From Priestia flexa NBRC 15715 (GTDB lineage Bacteria > Bacillota > Bacilli > Bacillales > Bacillaceae_H), in the NCBI RefSeq assembly GCF_001591565.1, contig NZ_BCVD01000015.1, positions 1 through 44,965 on the forward strand: a stretch of DNA of 44,965 nucleotides, given 5' to 3'. Below are positions 18,343-27,073 of this stretch, piece after piece (positions within the stretch are counted from its first letter, which is position 1; every line of letters begins with the position of its first letter). The notes beneath the pieces were generated by a model that worked only from the letters and a program-made list of their open reading frames with translations, was not told where the DNA came from and did no database searches. Made by a program: the position numbers and the translations under genes.

Positions 18343-18885
18343 TTATAACGTAGCTTGTCCTGGTTTCCAGTTTGCAGGACAAAGCTCCCCAGTTTGTAAA
18401 GCGTGTAATACGCGCAGCGTTTCATCTACATCTCGGCCAATGTTATTATGGTTGACAACAGCGTACATCAGTTCTCCTTGAGGATTAATAATAAATAAGC
18501 CACGTAAAGCTACGCCTTTTTCTTCAATTAAAACGCCATATTCACGTGAAACAATATGATTTGTATCTGCAGCTAAAGGATAGTTAACTGGTCCTAATCC
18601 GTTGTCTCGTCGATCTGATTTAATCCAAGCTAAATGCGTATGAATAGTATCTGTTGAGACGCCAATTACTTCTGCCTCTAACTTTTTAAACTCATCGTAT
18701 CGATCTGATAAAGCCGTAATCTCAGTTGGACACACTGTTGTAAAATCCATAGGATAAAAGAACAGAACCGTCCATTTATCTTGTTTCATATTTTCTTCTA
18801 AGCTTACTTTTCCAAACTCTTTATTCGGCAATACTGCTTCCATTTCAAAGCGTGGGGCCTGCTTGGCTACCATGCGTTCTGGCAT
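18343..18885 (-). CDS. ykuU: 2-Cys peroxiredoxin YkuU
   Basis: A 180-residue AhpC/Prx1-type thiol peroxidase that reduces hydrogen peroxide and organic hydroperoxides. The peroxidatic cysteine is Cys52 in DFTTVCPTE and the resolving cysteine is Cys169 in ELCPANWKPG, so it is a typical 2-Cys dimeric enzyme. The C-terminus is slightly shorter than AhpC. A GGAGGG site precedes the ATG. In B. subtilis it stands next to the thioredoxin-like ykuV, which I do not see here, so the reductant may be another thioredoxin. Confidence 0.93.
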   Translation of the reverse strand: MPERMVAKQAPRFEMEAVLPNKEFGKVSLEENMKQDKWTVLFFYPMDFTTVCPTEITALSDRYDEFKKLEAEVIGVSTDTIHTHLAWIKSDRRDNGLGPVNYPLAADTNHIVSREYGVLIEEKGVALRGLFIINPQGELMYAVVNHNNIGRDVDETLRVLHALQTGELCPANWKPGQATL

Positions 18886-19226
18886 GAATCATCCCTCCAA
18901 CATAATAATAAACTCAGGTTTATTCTGCTCTTCATTTAAATACAGTAAATTATACCTATTAATTCGTTATAAACTACATGAAATAGGACGACATACATGT
19001 TATGCCCTATTTTTATCTAAGATAAACGAACTTTTTTTGCTCATTTCTAGAAAAAATAACGTTAATGACTTGCAAAAAGGGACAAATTAAGTTTAGCATG
19101 TCTAATAGCGGGAATAAATTAATGTACTGAAAGAGCCAGAAACTAAGCAAGTTTTTACATTACATATGGTTATCTTCTTCATTTATTTCCAGTTAAGGAT
19201 TTATGTTTAGAAAGGATGAATTTTTT
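18886..19226. promoter_or_regulatory. Divergent ykuU-ykuT intergenic region
   Basis: About 340 bases without a credible gene. A TATAAT-like -10 for ykuU is visible on the minus strand near 18951, with a poor -35. The region also contains a plus-strand hairpin with a T5 tail (18981-19014, AAATAGG/CCTATTT with an inner CATA/TATG) that no annotated gene explains. Confidence 0.4.
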
Positions 19227-20093
19227 ATGTTGAATTTTTCAGAAGTCAATTGGGAACAACTTCTGACAGTTGCAGGGGTAGTTGCGTTAAAACTTATCCT
19301 CATCTTAATTGGTTTCTTAATCGTACGTTCCATTGGAACTCGTATTATTGATCGTTCTTTTAACCGTATGATGGAACGTGATAGCGTGTCAAAAGGTAGA
19401 GCACTTACGCTTAAAAGCTTAATGGTAAATGTATTTTCATACGTTCTTATCTTTATTGTTATTGTAATGTTACTTGAAACTGTTGGCGTGCAGGCAACAG
19501 CGCTTCTTGCCGGTGCTGGAGTCGTGGGATTAGCAATTGGTTTTGGCGCGCAAGGACTTGTGAGCGATATTGTTACAGGATTTTTCTTACTACTTGAGAA
19601 ACAAATTGATGTGGACGATTATGTAACAACAGGGAGCTTTTCAGGCATTGTTGAATCTGTAGGACTTCGTACAACTCAAATTCGCGGATTTGACGGAACA
19701 TTACACTATGTGCCAAATCGTGAGATTACAAGCCTAAGCAACCACTCTCGTGGAAATATGCGTGCGCTTGTAGACATTGGCATCTCATATGATGACGATA
19801 TTGATCGCGCAGTTTCTATTTTACAAGAAGTATGTGATCGTATTGCACAAGAAGATGAAAACATTGTAGATGGACCAAACGTTCTTGGTGTTCAGGGGCT
19901 AGGTGCATCAGACGTTGTACTACGAGTAGTTGGAAAAACGAAAAATGGCGAGCAATGGGGAGTAGAACGTAAGCTTCGTAAAGCGTTTAAAGAAGCATTT
20001 GACGCGCATGGAATTGAAATTCCTTTCCCACACCAAGTATACGTTGAAAAGCCGACTGGTGAATCACCACAGCCCGCTAAAGATAACGGATAA
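19227..20093 (+). CDS. ykuT: MscS-family mechanosensitive channel YkuT
   Basis: A 288-residue small-conductance mechanosensitive channel. Three hydrophobic segments lie in the first 110 residues. The pore-lining helix has the Gly/Ala-rich pattern GAGVVGLAIGFGAQGLVSDI characteristic of MscS TM3. The beta domain (VDDYVTTGSFSGIVESV) and the C-terminal alpha/beta cage follow. It releases solutes on hypo-osmotic shock. The ATG at 19203 has no Shine-Dalgarno sequence; the ATG at 19227 is preceded by AAAGGATG at good spacing and starts right before the first membrane region. The last ~20 residues are hydrophilic and Pro/Gly-rich. Confidence 0.92.
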   Translation: MLNFSEVNWEQLLTVAGVVALKLILILIGFLIVRSIGTRIIDRSFNRMMERDSVSKGRALTLKSLMVNVFSYVLIFIVIVMLLETVGVQATALLAGAGVVGLAIGFGAQGLVSDIVTGFFLLLEKQIDVDDYVTTGSFSGIVESVGLRTTQIRGFDGTLHYVPNREITSLSNHSRGNMRALVDIGISYDDDIDRAVSILQEVCDRIAQEDENIVDGPNVLGVQGLGASDVVLRVVGKTKNGEQWGVERKLRKAFKEAFDAHGIEIPFPHQVYVEKPTGESPQPAKDNG

Positions 20094-20097
20094 CGAA

Positions 20098-20128
20098 AAA
20101 ACCCTGGAAGTTTAGCTTCCGGGGTTTT
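20098..20128. terminator. Terminator between ykuT and dapL
   Basis: A 13-bp stem (AAAACCC..GGAAG/CTTCC..GGGTTTT with one T-G pair) between convergent genes, with A/T flanks on both sides. Confidence 0.9.
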
Positions 20129-20129
20129 C

Positions 20130-21257
20130 TTATGCAATGCCTTTCATTTCGAAATAGCGAGTAATAAGAGAAATGGCTACCTCAATTGCCTTCTCATCAG
20201 GCTGAAGCTTTGAATGATGAAGACCATAAGGAGAATTTACTCCAAGCCAAAACATAAAGCCAGGAATCTCTTTTAACATGTAACCAAAATCCTCTCCCGT
20301 CATCGCTTTTTGACACTCAATAACCTCAACTTCTTCTTGAGCTCTAGCAAATGTCATAAATTCCTTTGTCATATCATGATTGTTGTAAACTTGATGATAC
20401 ATACAACCATAATCAATGACTGTCTCACACTGATAACCTACTTCCACACCTTTTACAATAGCCTCAATCCGCTCTTTAACACGTGCCATTGACTCAGGAG
20501 ATAGCGTACGAATGGTTCCTTCAATGCGAGCGCGCTCAGCAATAATATTTTGAACCGTTCCAGCAGTAATTTTGCCAACGGTAATAACAGCACTATCTAA
20601 TGGATCAACGTTTCTAGCAACGATTGTTTGTAGCTGTGAAACCAATTGACAAGCGGCTACCACCATATCATTTGTGTTATGTGGGTATGCTGCATGTCCT
20701 CCTTTTCCTTTTAAATCAATAAACAGTTCAGATGTGTTCGCAAATAAAATGCCTTCTTTCACCGCAATTGATCCTACTGGATATTCAGGAGCAATGTGTA
20801 GCGCAACAATTTGATCAGGCTTCCACTCTTTCATAATCTCGCTTTCAAGCATTGGCTGAGCTCCCCCCGGCCCCTCTTCAGCGGGTTGAAAGATAAACAG
20901 CAAGTTATCATCAATTGGATGGTTTGCAAAGTGTGTTAGAATGCCTAAACCAATACTCATGTGAAAATCATGACCACAAGCATGCATTAAACCTTCATGA
21001 GTGGACGAAAACTCATACTCAGTTTCTTCCGTAATTGGGAGACCATCAATATCAGCTCGATAGCCGATTGTTTTCGTTGGTTTTTTCCCTTTCACTTTCA
21101 CAAAGATGCCGGTTTTCCACGTTTTAATTTCAAGGTGTTCTTGAGGAAGACTTTCAATATAGCGTAGTAAAAACGCTTGCGTTTTTACTTCTTGAAAGCC
21201 TAGCTCAGGTATTTTATGTAATTCTCTGCGCAAAGCAGCAAATTGAGAAATGTCCAC
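20130..21257 (-). CDS. dapL: N-acetyldiaminopimelate deacetylase
   Basis: A 375-residue M20 metallopeptidase-family enzyme (YkuR in B. subtilis) that deacetylates N-acetyl-LL-diaminopimelate, the last step of the acetylase branch to diaminopimelate. Motifs are [11 protein letters not shown] near residue 64, [14 protein letters not shown] with metal ligands around residue 95, [13 protein letters not shown] with the catalytic Glu pair, and the C-terminal [10 protein letters not shown] dimerisation domain sits between about 180 and 290. The start is GTG with GGAGG 11 nt upstream; no other start is available nearby. It follows dapH, and a stable hairpin with little T-run lies between them. Confidence 0.94.
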   Translation of the reverse strand: MDISQFAALRRELHKIPELGFQEVKTQAFLLRYIESLPQEHLEIKTWKTGIFVKVKGKKPTKTIGYRADIDGLPITEETEYEFSSTHEGLMHACGHDFHMSIGLGILTHFANHPIDDNLLFIFQPAEEGPGGAQPMLESEIMKEWKPDQIVALHIAPEYPVGSIAVKEGILFANTSELFIDLKGKGGHAAYPHNTNDMVVAACQLVSQLQTIVARNVDPLDSAVITVGKITAGTVQNIIAERARIEGTIRTLSPESMARVKERIEAIVKGVEVGYQCETVIDYGCMYHQVYNNHDMTKEFMTFARAQEEVEVIECQKAMTGEDFGYMLKEIPGFMFWLGVNSPYGLHHSKLQPDEKAIEVAISLITRYFEMKGIA

Positions 21258-21282
21258 GTACCAAAAATCCTCCTTATAGTTA

Positions 21283-21308
21283 AGAAAGCGTGGTTGCCCA
21301 CGCTTTCT
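21283..21308 (-). repeat. Perfect 11-bp hairpin with GCAA loop between dapH and dapL
   Basis: In the transcript AGAAAGCGTGG and CCACGCTTTCT pair around a GCAA tetraloop of the stable GNRA class. The T-run after the stem is absent, so it looks like an intercistronic stabiliser or partial attenuator more than a full terminator. Confidence 0.75.
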
Positions 21309-21322
21309 GTGTCTTTCGCTTA

Positions 21323-22039
21323 TTAGTCGTTTAGTTGACGAAGCTCTTGTTTGATTTCAGTTTTTGATTTTGTTTTTTCGTCAATTTCTTTAATAACACG
21401 AGCTGGTGTACCTGCTACTACCGTATATGGTGGTACATCTTCAACTACGATTGCACCAGCGGCAACAACTGCACCTTTACCTACTGTTACACCTTCTAGA
21501 ACAACTGCGTTTGCACCAATTACAACATCGTCTTCAACAACAACTGGTTTTGCAGAAGGTGGCTCAATTACGCCAGCTAATACTGAACCTGCACCGATGT
21601 GACAGTTTTTACCTACTGTTGCACGTCCACCCATTACAACGTTCATATCGATCATTGTACCTTCACCGATTACAGAACCGATGTTGATTGAAGCACCCAT
21701 CATAATAACAGCATTGTCTCCAATTTCAACTTGATCACGAATGATTGCACCTGGCTCAATGCGCGCTTTGATATTTTTCATATCTAAAAGCGGAATTGCA
21801 GAGTTACGACGATCGTTTTCGATAACGTAATCTTCTACTTTTCCTTCGTTTGCTTCAATTACAGCTTGAATTTCTTTCCATTCACCGAATACAACACCTG
21901 TGTTGCCAGTTACGAATGTTTTAGAAGAAGCGCCGAAGTCGATTCCTTCTAAATCACCTTTTACATATACTTTTACAGGTGTTGATTTTGTGCTGTTTTG
22001 AATAAATGAAATAATTTCGTTTGCATCCATCATTTTCAT
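21323..22039 (-). CDS. dapH: Tetrahydrodipicolinate N-acetyltransferase
   Basis: A 238-residue acyltransferase (YkuQ) that acetylates tetrahydrodipicolinate at the entry of the acetylase branch of lysine/diaminopimelate synthesis. The N-terminal ~85 residues form the DapH-specific domain. From about 88 the hexapeptide repeats of a left-handed beta-helix are obvious ([47 protein letters not shown]). The start MKMMDANEI agrees with B. subtilis, and AGGAGG lies 10 nt upstream. It forms an operon with dapL; patA further on in the window supplies the aminotransferase between the two steps. Confidence 0.96.
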   Translation of the reverse strand: MKMMDANEIISFIQNSTKSTPVKVYVKGDLEGIDFGASSKTFVTGNTGVVFGEWKEIQAVIEANEGKVEDYVIENDRRNSAIPLLDMKNIKARIEPGAIIRDQVEIGDNAVIMMGASINIGSVIGEGTMIDMNVVMGGRATVGKNCHIGAGSVLAGVIEPPSAKPVVVEDDVVIGANAVVLEGVTVGKGAVVAAGAIVVEDVPPYTVVAGTPARVIKEIDEKTKSKTEIKQELRQLND

Positions 22040-22158
22040 ATTATGTATTCCTCCTAAGTTAGCATTTGCTTCATTTTACTAATGTAACAAAATGAGTTCC
22101 ACATGACAAGTTAGAAGTCACGTAATTTTCTCATTTTTTCACATAATGCGTAGATGTA

Positions 22159-23049
22159 TTATGATAGCTCTTTTTCTTGCTGTTCTTTGATATACTCTTT
22201 GACAATTTCCATAAATGCACGCACTTGTTTCAGCTTAAACGCTGACTCATATCCTACTAACCAAGTATCTCTAGTAATCGGCTCTTTATTTTCTTTTAAT
22301 AGTGGAATGCGATGTAAGTGCTGCGCATCTTTCACAGCAATTGACGGTAAAATGGCAAAACCCAGACCGTTTAAAGCCATTTGTTTACACGTCTCAATTT
22401 GGTCTACAACAATCGTTCGCTTTGGAGTTGTATGAAACTCCCTGTGCCACCAATCGAGTATTTCTTGATAATAGGTGGAATCACTTTTAAATTGAATAAA
22501 CGGTCGATCATTATTTGGTACCTCAGAGGCATCTTCAATTTCAGTATCTACTAAATATAAAGGGTCGGTAAAGAGATGTTCCTTTACACCTTTCCATTCG
22601 GGATTTCCTCGAATAATTCCGATATGAACTTCATCTTCGTAAATATAGCGAAGCATTTCGCTGCTCCATCCCGTTACAAGGGAAATCTTTGCATGGGGGT
22701 ATTTATCCATATACTTTTTTAAAACCGCTGGCAGCCAATGCTGGCCGATAATGGAGGCTACAGCGAGCTTTAACGTACCGTATACTTCGGTGTCTAAATG
22801 ATGAAGATCTTCTTTTACTTGGTCTTCTTTTTCAACAACTTCCTTTGCAAACTGCACAATTTTTTCACCAGCTGGTGTTAAAGAAAGACCTTTTTGGGAA
22901 CGGATAAAGATTTGAGTATCCCATGCCCGCTCAATTGTTTGCAGGCGCTGTGATAAAGCTGGCTGCGATACAAATAAGCGCTCAGCTGCTTTTCTCATAT
23001 TTAATTCTTGGGCCAATACGACAAGCATGCGACATTCTACTAATTGCAT
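22159..23049 (-). CDS. ccpC: LysR-type regulator CcpC
   Basis: A 296-residue LysR-family repressor that, in B. subtilis and Listeria, controls citrate synthase and aconitase genes (citZ, citB) in response to citrate. The helix-turn-helix is at residues 16-45 (NMRKAAERLFVSQPALSQRL), and the effector domain follows with VASIIGQHWLP and the ITGWSSEM-like VTGWSSEM segment, both very close to what I remember of CcpC. GAGAGG precedes the ATG. It sits between dapH and ykuJ; B. subtilis has flavodoxin genes in this interval that are absent here. Confidence 0.92.
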   Translation of the reverse strand: MQLVECRMLVVLAQELNMRKAAERLFVSQPALSQRLQTIERAWDTQIFIRSQKGLSLTPAGEKIVQFAKEVVEKEDQVKEDLHHLDTEVYGTLKLAVASIIGQHWLPAVLKKYMDKYPHAKISLVTGWSSEMLRYIYEDEVHIGIIRGNPEWKGVKEHLFTDPLYLVDTEIEDASEVPNNDRPFIQFKSDSTYYQEILDWWHREFHTTPKRTIVVDQIETCKQMALNGLGFAILPSIAVKDAQHLHRIPLLKENKEPITRDTWLVGYESAFKLKQVRAFMEIVKEYIKEQQEKELS

Positions 23050-23206
23050 TTTGCTATTCCTCTCAACACATTGTTTTACTTTTTCACCTTCTAATCATAT
23101 AAAAAAATGCTTCAGAAAGATAGACAAAAGTTATTTATTGTCAAGATTCTTTTTAACTTTTTATATAAAATGAAGGACGTTTAGTATATCAGTTATTTTT
23201 GACATA

Positions 23207-23247
23207 TAAAAAGCCTTGGATACACGTAAATGTGCATCCAAGGCTTT
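23207..23247 (-). terminator. Terminator of ykuJ
   Basis: A perfect 12-bp stem AAAGCCTTGGAT/ATCCAAGGCTTT with inner CAC/GTG pairing and T5 on the minus strand, about 50 nt after the ykuJ stop. Confidence 0.85.
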
Positions 23248-23295
23248 AATTCGAATCATCGACAATTTACAGATCTAAGCTGATTAATGGCTTCA

Positions 23296-23532
23296 TTAAT
23301 GAATTAATTCAAAAATCTCAATTGCAATCATGTCAATATTATCAAATTGATAAACGCTTGGCTTCTCGCCATCTTGATATACTTCAAGTTCAAACGTTTC
23401 AGTTTTCGCATGATATTTCACGCTACAAATTCGTTTTCCATCTACTTCGAAGAAGCGTTGTGGTGCTTCACTTCCACTTGCTTGCTCACGGAGATTCACA
23501 AGACGAGTTAAAATACCTTGTAATTGTGACAT
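23296..23532 (-). CDS. ykuJ: YkuJ family protein
   Basis: A 78-residue soluble protein of the Firmicute YkuJ (DUF1797) family, which has a known fold but no assigned function. Residues 1-24 form a helix (MSQLQGILTRLVNLREQ), followed by beta-strand-rich sequence with FEVDGKRICSVKYH and ETFELEV. The frame continues 45 codons upstream, but only the ATG at 23532 has a Shine-Dalgarno sequence (GGAGAG) and it gives the family's length. Stands alone, divergent from the glutaredoxin-like gene. Confidence 0.9.
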   Translation of the reverse strand: MSQLQGILTRLVNLREQASGSEAPQRFFEVDGKRICSVKYHAKTETFELEVYQDGEKPSVYQFDNIDMIAIEIFELIH

Positions 23533-23762
23533 ATAATCTCTCCTTTCAACGATTACATCATTACTTACCCTATTTAAGGCTTGTTTATTCATTCTCATTT
23601 CTTCAGCATGAATCCTCATGCATAAAAGACACCATTTCACTATATGCCACATATAGAAAAAACACAAGTACTTTACATGAATTTTCGTAAGAAATTGGCT
23701 TATTATGGCGCAGTTTGTCGTTTTTGATTATAATATCATATTATACAATAAGGAGTTTTAAG

Positions 23763-23999
23763 ATGAAAAACGTAGAGTTATATACACAACCAGCTTGTCC
23801 ACCGTGTGAAATTGTTAAACTGTTTTTAAAACACAATAATATTTCATATAAAGAATATGACGTTTCCAAAGATATAGCAGCTAGAAATCGTATGATTGAC
23901 GTATTTCAATCGTATTCAACACCAACTGTTAAAGTCAACAATGATGTGGTAAAAGGTTTTGATTTACAAACACTAGAAAAACTTTTAGATCTTTCTTAA
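23763..23999 (+). CDS. Glutaredoxin-like redox protein
   Basis: A 78-residue thioredoxin-fold protein. The active site is Cys12-Pro-Pro-Cys15 in QPACPPCEIVK, with the cis-proline loop STPTVKV around residue 53. Size and motif fit the NrdH/glutaredoxin-like small redox proteins that reduce disulfides in client enzymes. Bacillus lacks glutathione, so the electron donor is probably thioredoxin reductase or bacillithiol; that is inference. The frame opens 16 codons earlier, but the ATG at 23763 has AAGGAG 7 nt upstream. CPPC differs from the CPYC of classical glutaredoxins. Confidence 0.85.
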   Translation: MKNVELYTQPACPPCEIVKLFLKHNNISYKEYDVSKDIAARNRMIDVFQSYSTPTVKVNNDVVKGFDLQTLEKLLDLS

Positions 24000-24022
24000 G
24001 TTAAACACTTTATGGGAAAAGG

Positions 24023-24511
24023 TTAGCTCGGCTTTTGATTACTATATGTAAATCCTGACACTTTCCATTTTCCTTCATGGCGAGTCAACGTCAGCATCTC
24101 ATAATGCCCAACATAAGATACGGGGCCATCTTTTACAGCCGGAAAATATTCGAAGACGTAAGCTTTTTGCATAGATGGATGAACCGCTACCTTTGTCTGT
24201 TCATCATATGAAAAATACGGGATATAATGAAGAGCAAAATCAGAACCGTATACGGTATACCCCTGAGCTTCTTGAACCATATTGTCATCTAGAAATTTCT
24301 CTGCATAACTTTTTTCAAAATATGGAAGCAGTGTATTCATTGCTTTTTCCTTTGAATAATGCTCGTTCGTTAAACGAAGCTGTGCTTGAAATGCTTCATG
24401 TAGCGCAGTAAAGATTTCATTGCGCGTATCTCCGTCAACTTCAGCCTGGGCGGGCGTATACAAACACACTACACATAAAAATATGATTATGGATGCTACT
24501 ACTTTTTTCAT
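24023..24511 (-). CDS. Secreted protein, possibly DUF3993-like
   Basis: A 162-residue exported protein. A signal peptide (residues 1-23) with a basic start, hydrophobic core and Ala-Gln-Ala cleavage site is clear. The mature part contains EAFQAQLRLTNEHYSKE, a helical stretch with YFEKSYAEKFLDDN, and a beta-rich C-terminus ending WKVSGFTYSNQ. This resembles the uncharacterised Bacillus DUF3993 family, an assignment from memory. It lies between the glutaredoxin-like gene and ykuI. Function unknown. Confidence 0.7.
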   Translation of the reverse strand: MKKVVASIIIFLCVVCLYTPAQAEVDGDTRNEIFTALHEAFQAQLRLTNEHYSKEKAMNTLLPYFEKSYAEKFLDDNMVQEAQGYTVYGSDFALHYIPYFSYDEQTKVAVHPSMQKAYVFEYFPAVKDGPVSYVGHYEMLTLTRHEGKWKVSGFTYSNQKPS

Positions 24512-24587
24512 AAACGATCATCCCTTTCGTTTTAATTAGTAATAGCTTTCCTTCTTTTTAACCCCATATTCTTTCATTTTTAGAAAT

Positions 24588-24629
24588 AAAAAAAAGCATG
24601 CCCCCAACTAAGAGTGGGCATGTTTTTTT
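24588..24629. terminator. Terminator between ykuI and the secreted-protein gene
   Basis: CATGCCC/GGGCATG stem with A8 before and T7 after, so active in either direction. It directly follows the ykuI stop on the minus strand. Confidence 0.8.
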
Positions 24630-25839
24630 ATAATGCGTCTTTCTCATATAAAAAGGCGTATGAAATATCAATAAATAGATAATGACCGTTTTCAATTGGG
24701 TACGAAAAGGTTCGGATGTTCTCTCCTGTTTCAATATCGTTATATAAGTCCGATAAAATCCCACGTTGCTCATGATTCATTCGGATGATATTTTCGAGAA
24801 AATACGGACGCCAGCTCCAGTTTTTGTGAAGGTAATCTGGCTCAGCAATCCATTCATGTTCTTTCTTTAAGAAGTTTGATGAGCGCTGAAACCCATTCTC
24901 GTCGCATATATATACTCGAAAGCATGCGATTGAAAGCTCACTCGCAATATACTGAAGCATCTCGTCATAGCCTTCCATCTTGCGACATTGACTCATTAAC
25001 TGCTGCATTTTCACTTCGAAACTCTCCGTTAATTCATAAATAGCCTGTAATTTTTTCTTTTCATGAGCAATAAACATTTCAAATTGATTTTTCAATTTAT
25101 CTTTTAACAGAAACGGGTCAACCAACTCAGCTGATGGTTTATGTAAATAGAAACCTTGAAAGTACCTCCCGCCGTTACGCCATGCATATTGCAGCTGGTA
25201 AGAAGCCTCAATGTCTTCATACAGCAGGGTAGCTCCCATTTTACGCGCTAGCAATGATAACGAGTACAAAACGTCTTGATAAGACTGCGTCATAGCGGTT
25301 TGTCGTAAAATATGCAAATCTACTTTTAAGATATCTGGTGAAAGCAAACCAATGCGATCTAAGTTACTGCTTTCTTTACCGATATTATCAATTGCCACCT
25401 TAATGCCATACGTTTGATAATATTTCAACAAATGCTGAAGAGATTCAATATCACCATTAAAATTGTGCTCAGTAATTTCTAAAACAACTCGATTAAGTGA
25501 TAACCCCTTTGTTTCAAAATACTGCAATAGTTCTAACAGTGATTCTCCATGGTCATTCATCAATAAATTGGGATTTTGATTAATAAAGATTAAAAACTCT
25601 TCTTTCTGCTCTAAAATGTGATTCAATGCTTTTGTTAAAACGGCATAATCCACTTCAATTCGATATTCATCCGGAATCGCATCATCGTGAAAAAAAGCTC
25701 CTAAACTTTCAATCTCGTCATCTTGTTTAATCCTTGCTAACACTTCATACCCAACAATCTTGTGTTCATCCGCACTAAAAATTGCTTGATAATATGGAAG
25801 GGTGTTCTCTATGTTTGTTAACACATCTAAAGGATCCAT
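24628..25839 (-). CDS. ykuI: EAL-domain c-di-GMP binding protein YkuI
   Basis: A 403-residue two-domain protein. The EAL domain (about 15-245) shows GYEVLAR in place of the canonical EAL, EITEHN, and DNIGKESSN where active phosphodiesterases have DDFG. The same loop occurs in B. subtilis YkuI, which binds c-di-GMP but shows little or no hydrolysis, so this is probably a receptor more than an enzyme. The C-terminal YkuI_C PAS-like domain (about 260-403) includes NWSWRPYFLENI. It is predicted cytoplasmic. The ATG follows a G-rich site (GGGGGG). A sulfur- or c-di-GMP-linked role is known only by homology. Confidence 0.94.
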   Translation of the reverse strand: MDPLDVLTNIENTLPYYQAIFSADEHKIVGYEVLARIKQDDEIESLGAFFHDDAIPDEYRIEVDYAVLTKALNHILEQKEEFLIFINQNPNLLMNDHGESLLELLQYFETKGLSLNRVVLEITEHNFNGDIESLQHLLKYYQTYGIKVAIDNIGKESSNLDRIGLLSPDILKVDLHILRQTAMTQSYQDVLYSLSLLARKMGATLLYEDIEASYQLQYAWRNGGRYFQGFYLHKPSAELVDPFLLKDKLKNQFEMFIAHEKKKLQAIYELTESFEVKMQQLMSQCRKMEGYDEMLQYIASELSIACFRVYICDENGFQRSSNFLKKEHEWIAEPDYLHKNWSWRPYFLENIIRMNHEQRGILSDLYNDIETGENIRTFSYPIENGHYLFIDISYAFLYEKDAL

Positions 25840-26048
25840 GACGTTCCCCCCTTATCATATAGATTCAATTCAATCCTCTTTCCAGACCTTTTGATCTACT
25901 TTCATTGGTTTACGTAAGCGCAATGAATATTCAAGCTTTTTTGTAGCATTCAATGTGCTCAATTACTATATATACATTTTTAGTAAGTATAATATGAAAA
26001 TCCTGTTTTTGCTAGTCTTTGCAATGAAGTAACGCTTTCGTAAAGTTC

Positions 26049-26079
26049 AAAAAAGCAGACATTCGGCTGTCTGCTTTTT
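26049..26079. terminator. Terminator of fadH
   Basis: A perfect 12-bp stem AAAAAGCAGACA/TGTCTGCTTTTT, 8 nt beyond the fadH stop on the minus strand, with A/T tracts on both sides. Confidence 0.9.
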
Positions 26080-26086
26080 CCTTCAT

Positions 26087-26851
26087 TTAAAAAGGATATT
26101 GGTTTAACCATTGGCCTCCATCCATTGTTATGCATTCACCATTAATATAAGAGGCTTCATCCGAAAATAAGAATGCAGCTAGTCCTGCAATTTCTTCTGG
26201 TGTACCAAATCGTCTAAGTGGTACCGAATTAAGTGTACGCGCTTTCATCTTTTCGGATTGAAATAATTTATCTGCTCCACCAGTACGCTCAATTGGTCCA
26301 GGAGCGATTGCATTCACTCGAATACCATATTTACTTGCCCATTCAACAGCTAATGTTCTTGTCATTGTTAACACGCCAGCTTTAGCTGAAGCTGAATGAA
26401 TAACTCCAGCACCTGCATTCCAGGCATATGTAGCTACAATATTCGTAATGGCTCCTTTAATCTTGTGGTCAATCCAATACTTTCCTACTTCGGAGCTACA
26501 GTAAAATGTACCGTTTAACACAATATCAATAACACTTTTCCAACCGTTTACTGAAAGCTCTTCTGCAGGGCATATAAAATTCCCTGCGGCATTGTTAATA
26601 AGGTAGTCGATTCGCCCAAACTGCTTATCAGTTTCACTTACCATCCGCTTTACATCTTCAGGGTTTCGTACATCCATCTGCACAGGTAATACTTGATTTT
26701 CAAATGTTTCAATCTCCACTTTTGTTTCTTCTAACCTCTCTAGAGACCTTCCAGTAATTACGACATACGCTCCGTCGCTAGCAAAACGCTTCGCCATATG
26801 TTTGCCCATCCCACTTGAACCACCTGTTACAATCACTACTTTCTCCTTCAT
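26087..26851 (-). CDS. fadH: 2,4-dienoyl-CoA reductase (SDR)
   Basis: A 254-residue short-chain dehydrogenase (YkuF) that reduces 2,4-dienoyl-CoA intermediates so that polyunsaturated fatty acids can pass through beta-oxidation. Cofactor motif TGGSSGMGKHMA at residue 9 and NNAAGNF at residue 87. In place of the usual YxxxK, the catalytic region reads HSASAKAGVL, as in dienoyl-CoA reductases where Tyr is shifted. The C-terminus MDGGQWLNQYPF closely matches B. subtilis. GGGGG lies 8 nt before the ATG. Placed between ykuI and ykuE as in B. subtilis. Confidence 0.9.
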   Translation of the reverse strand: MKEKVVIVTGGSSGMGKHMAKRFASDGAYVVITGRSLERLEETKVEIETFENQVLPVQMDVRNPEDVKRMVSETDKQFGRIDYLINNAAGNFICPAEELSVNGWKSVIDIVLNGTFYCSSEVGKYWIDHKIKGAITNIVATYAWNAGAGVIHSASAKAGVLTMTRTLAVEWASKYGIRVNAIAPGPIERTGGADKLFQSEKMKARTLNSVPLRRFGTPEEIAGLAAFLFSDEASYINGECITMDGGQWLNQYPF

Positions 26852-27006
26852 TCTGTTATCCCCCTTTTATTAAAACTCTTACTCTTTTATTCTACCTTTT
26901 TTTATCTAAAAGAGAAATGAATAGTTATTCACTTTTCTCGAAAATAAGTTTTTTTACTAGTTATTTAGGTAAATAAGGGTTTTAAGTTTTATCCTTTTTT
27001 CAGAGG

Positions 27007-27015
27007 TGCTATAAT
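27007..27015 (+). promoter_or_regulatory. Extended -10 promoter of ykuE
   Basis: TGCTATAAT is an exact extended -10 element, about 60 nt before the ykuE start. No good -35 lies at 17 nt, which is tolerated with the TGn extension. Confidence 0.5.
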
Positions 27016-27073
27016 TAAACTTTAGCCATTATAAGTAGAATGGCAATATGAAAGAGAATAGGTTGATTTTAAA

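Noticed and set aside
18863-19090. A 75-codon frame overlapping the ykuU start on the opposite strand
   Set aside because: No Shine-Dalgarno sequence, low-complexity content, and it overlaps the ykuU start region.
22142-22163. CATAAT/ATTATG inverted repeat at the ccpC stop as a terminator
   Set aside because: Short AT-only stem with no T-run on the ccpC strand.
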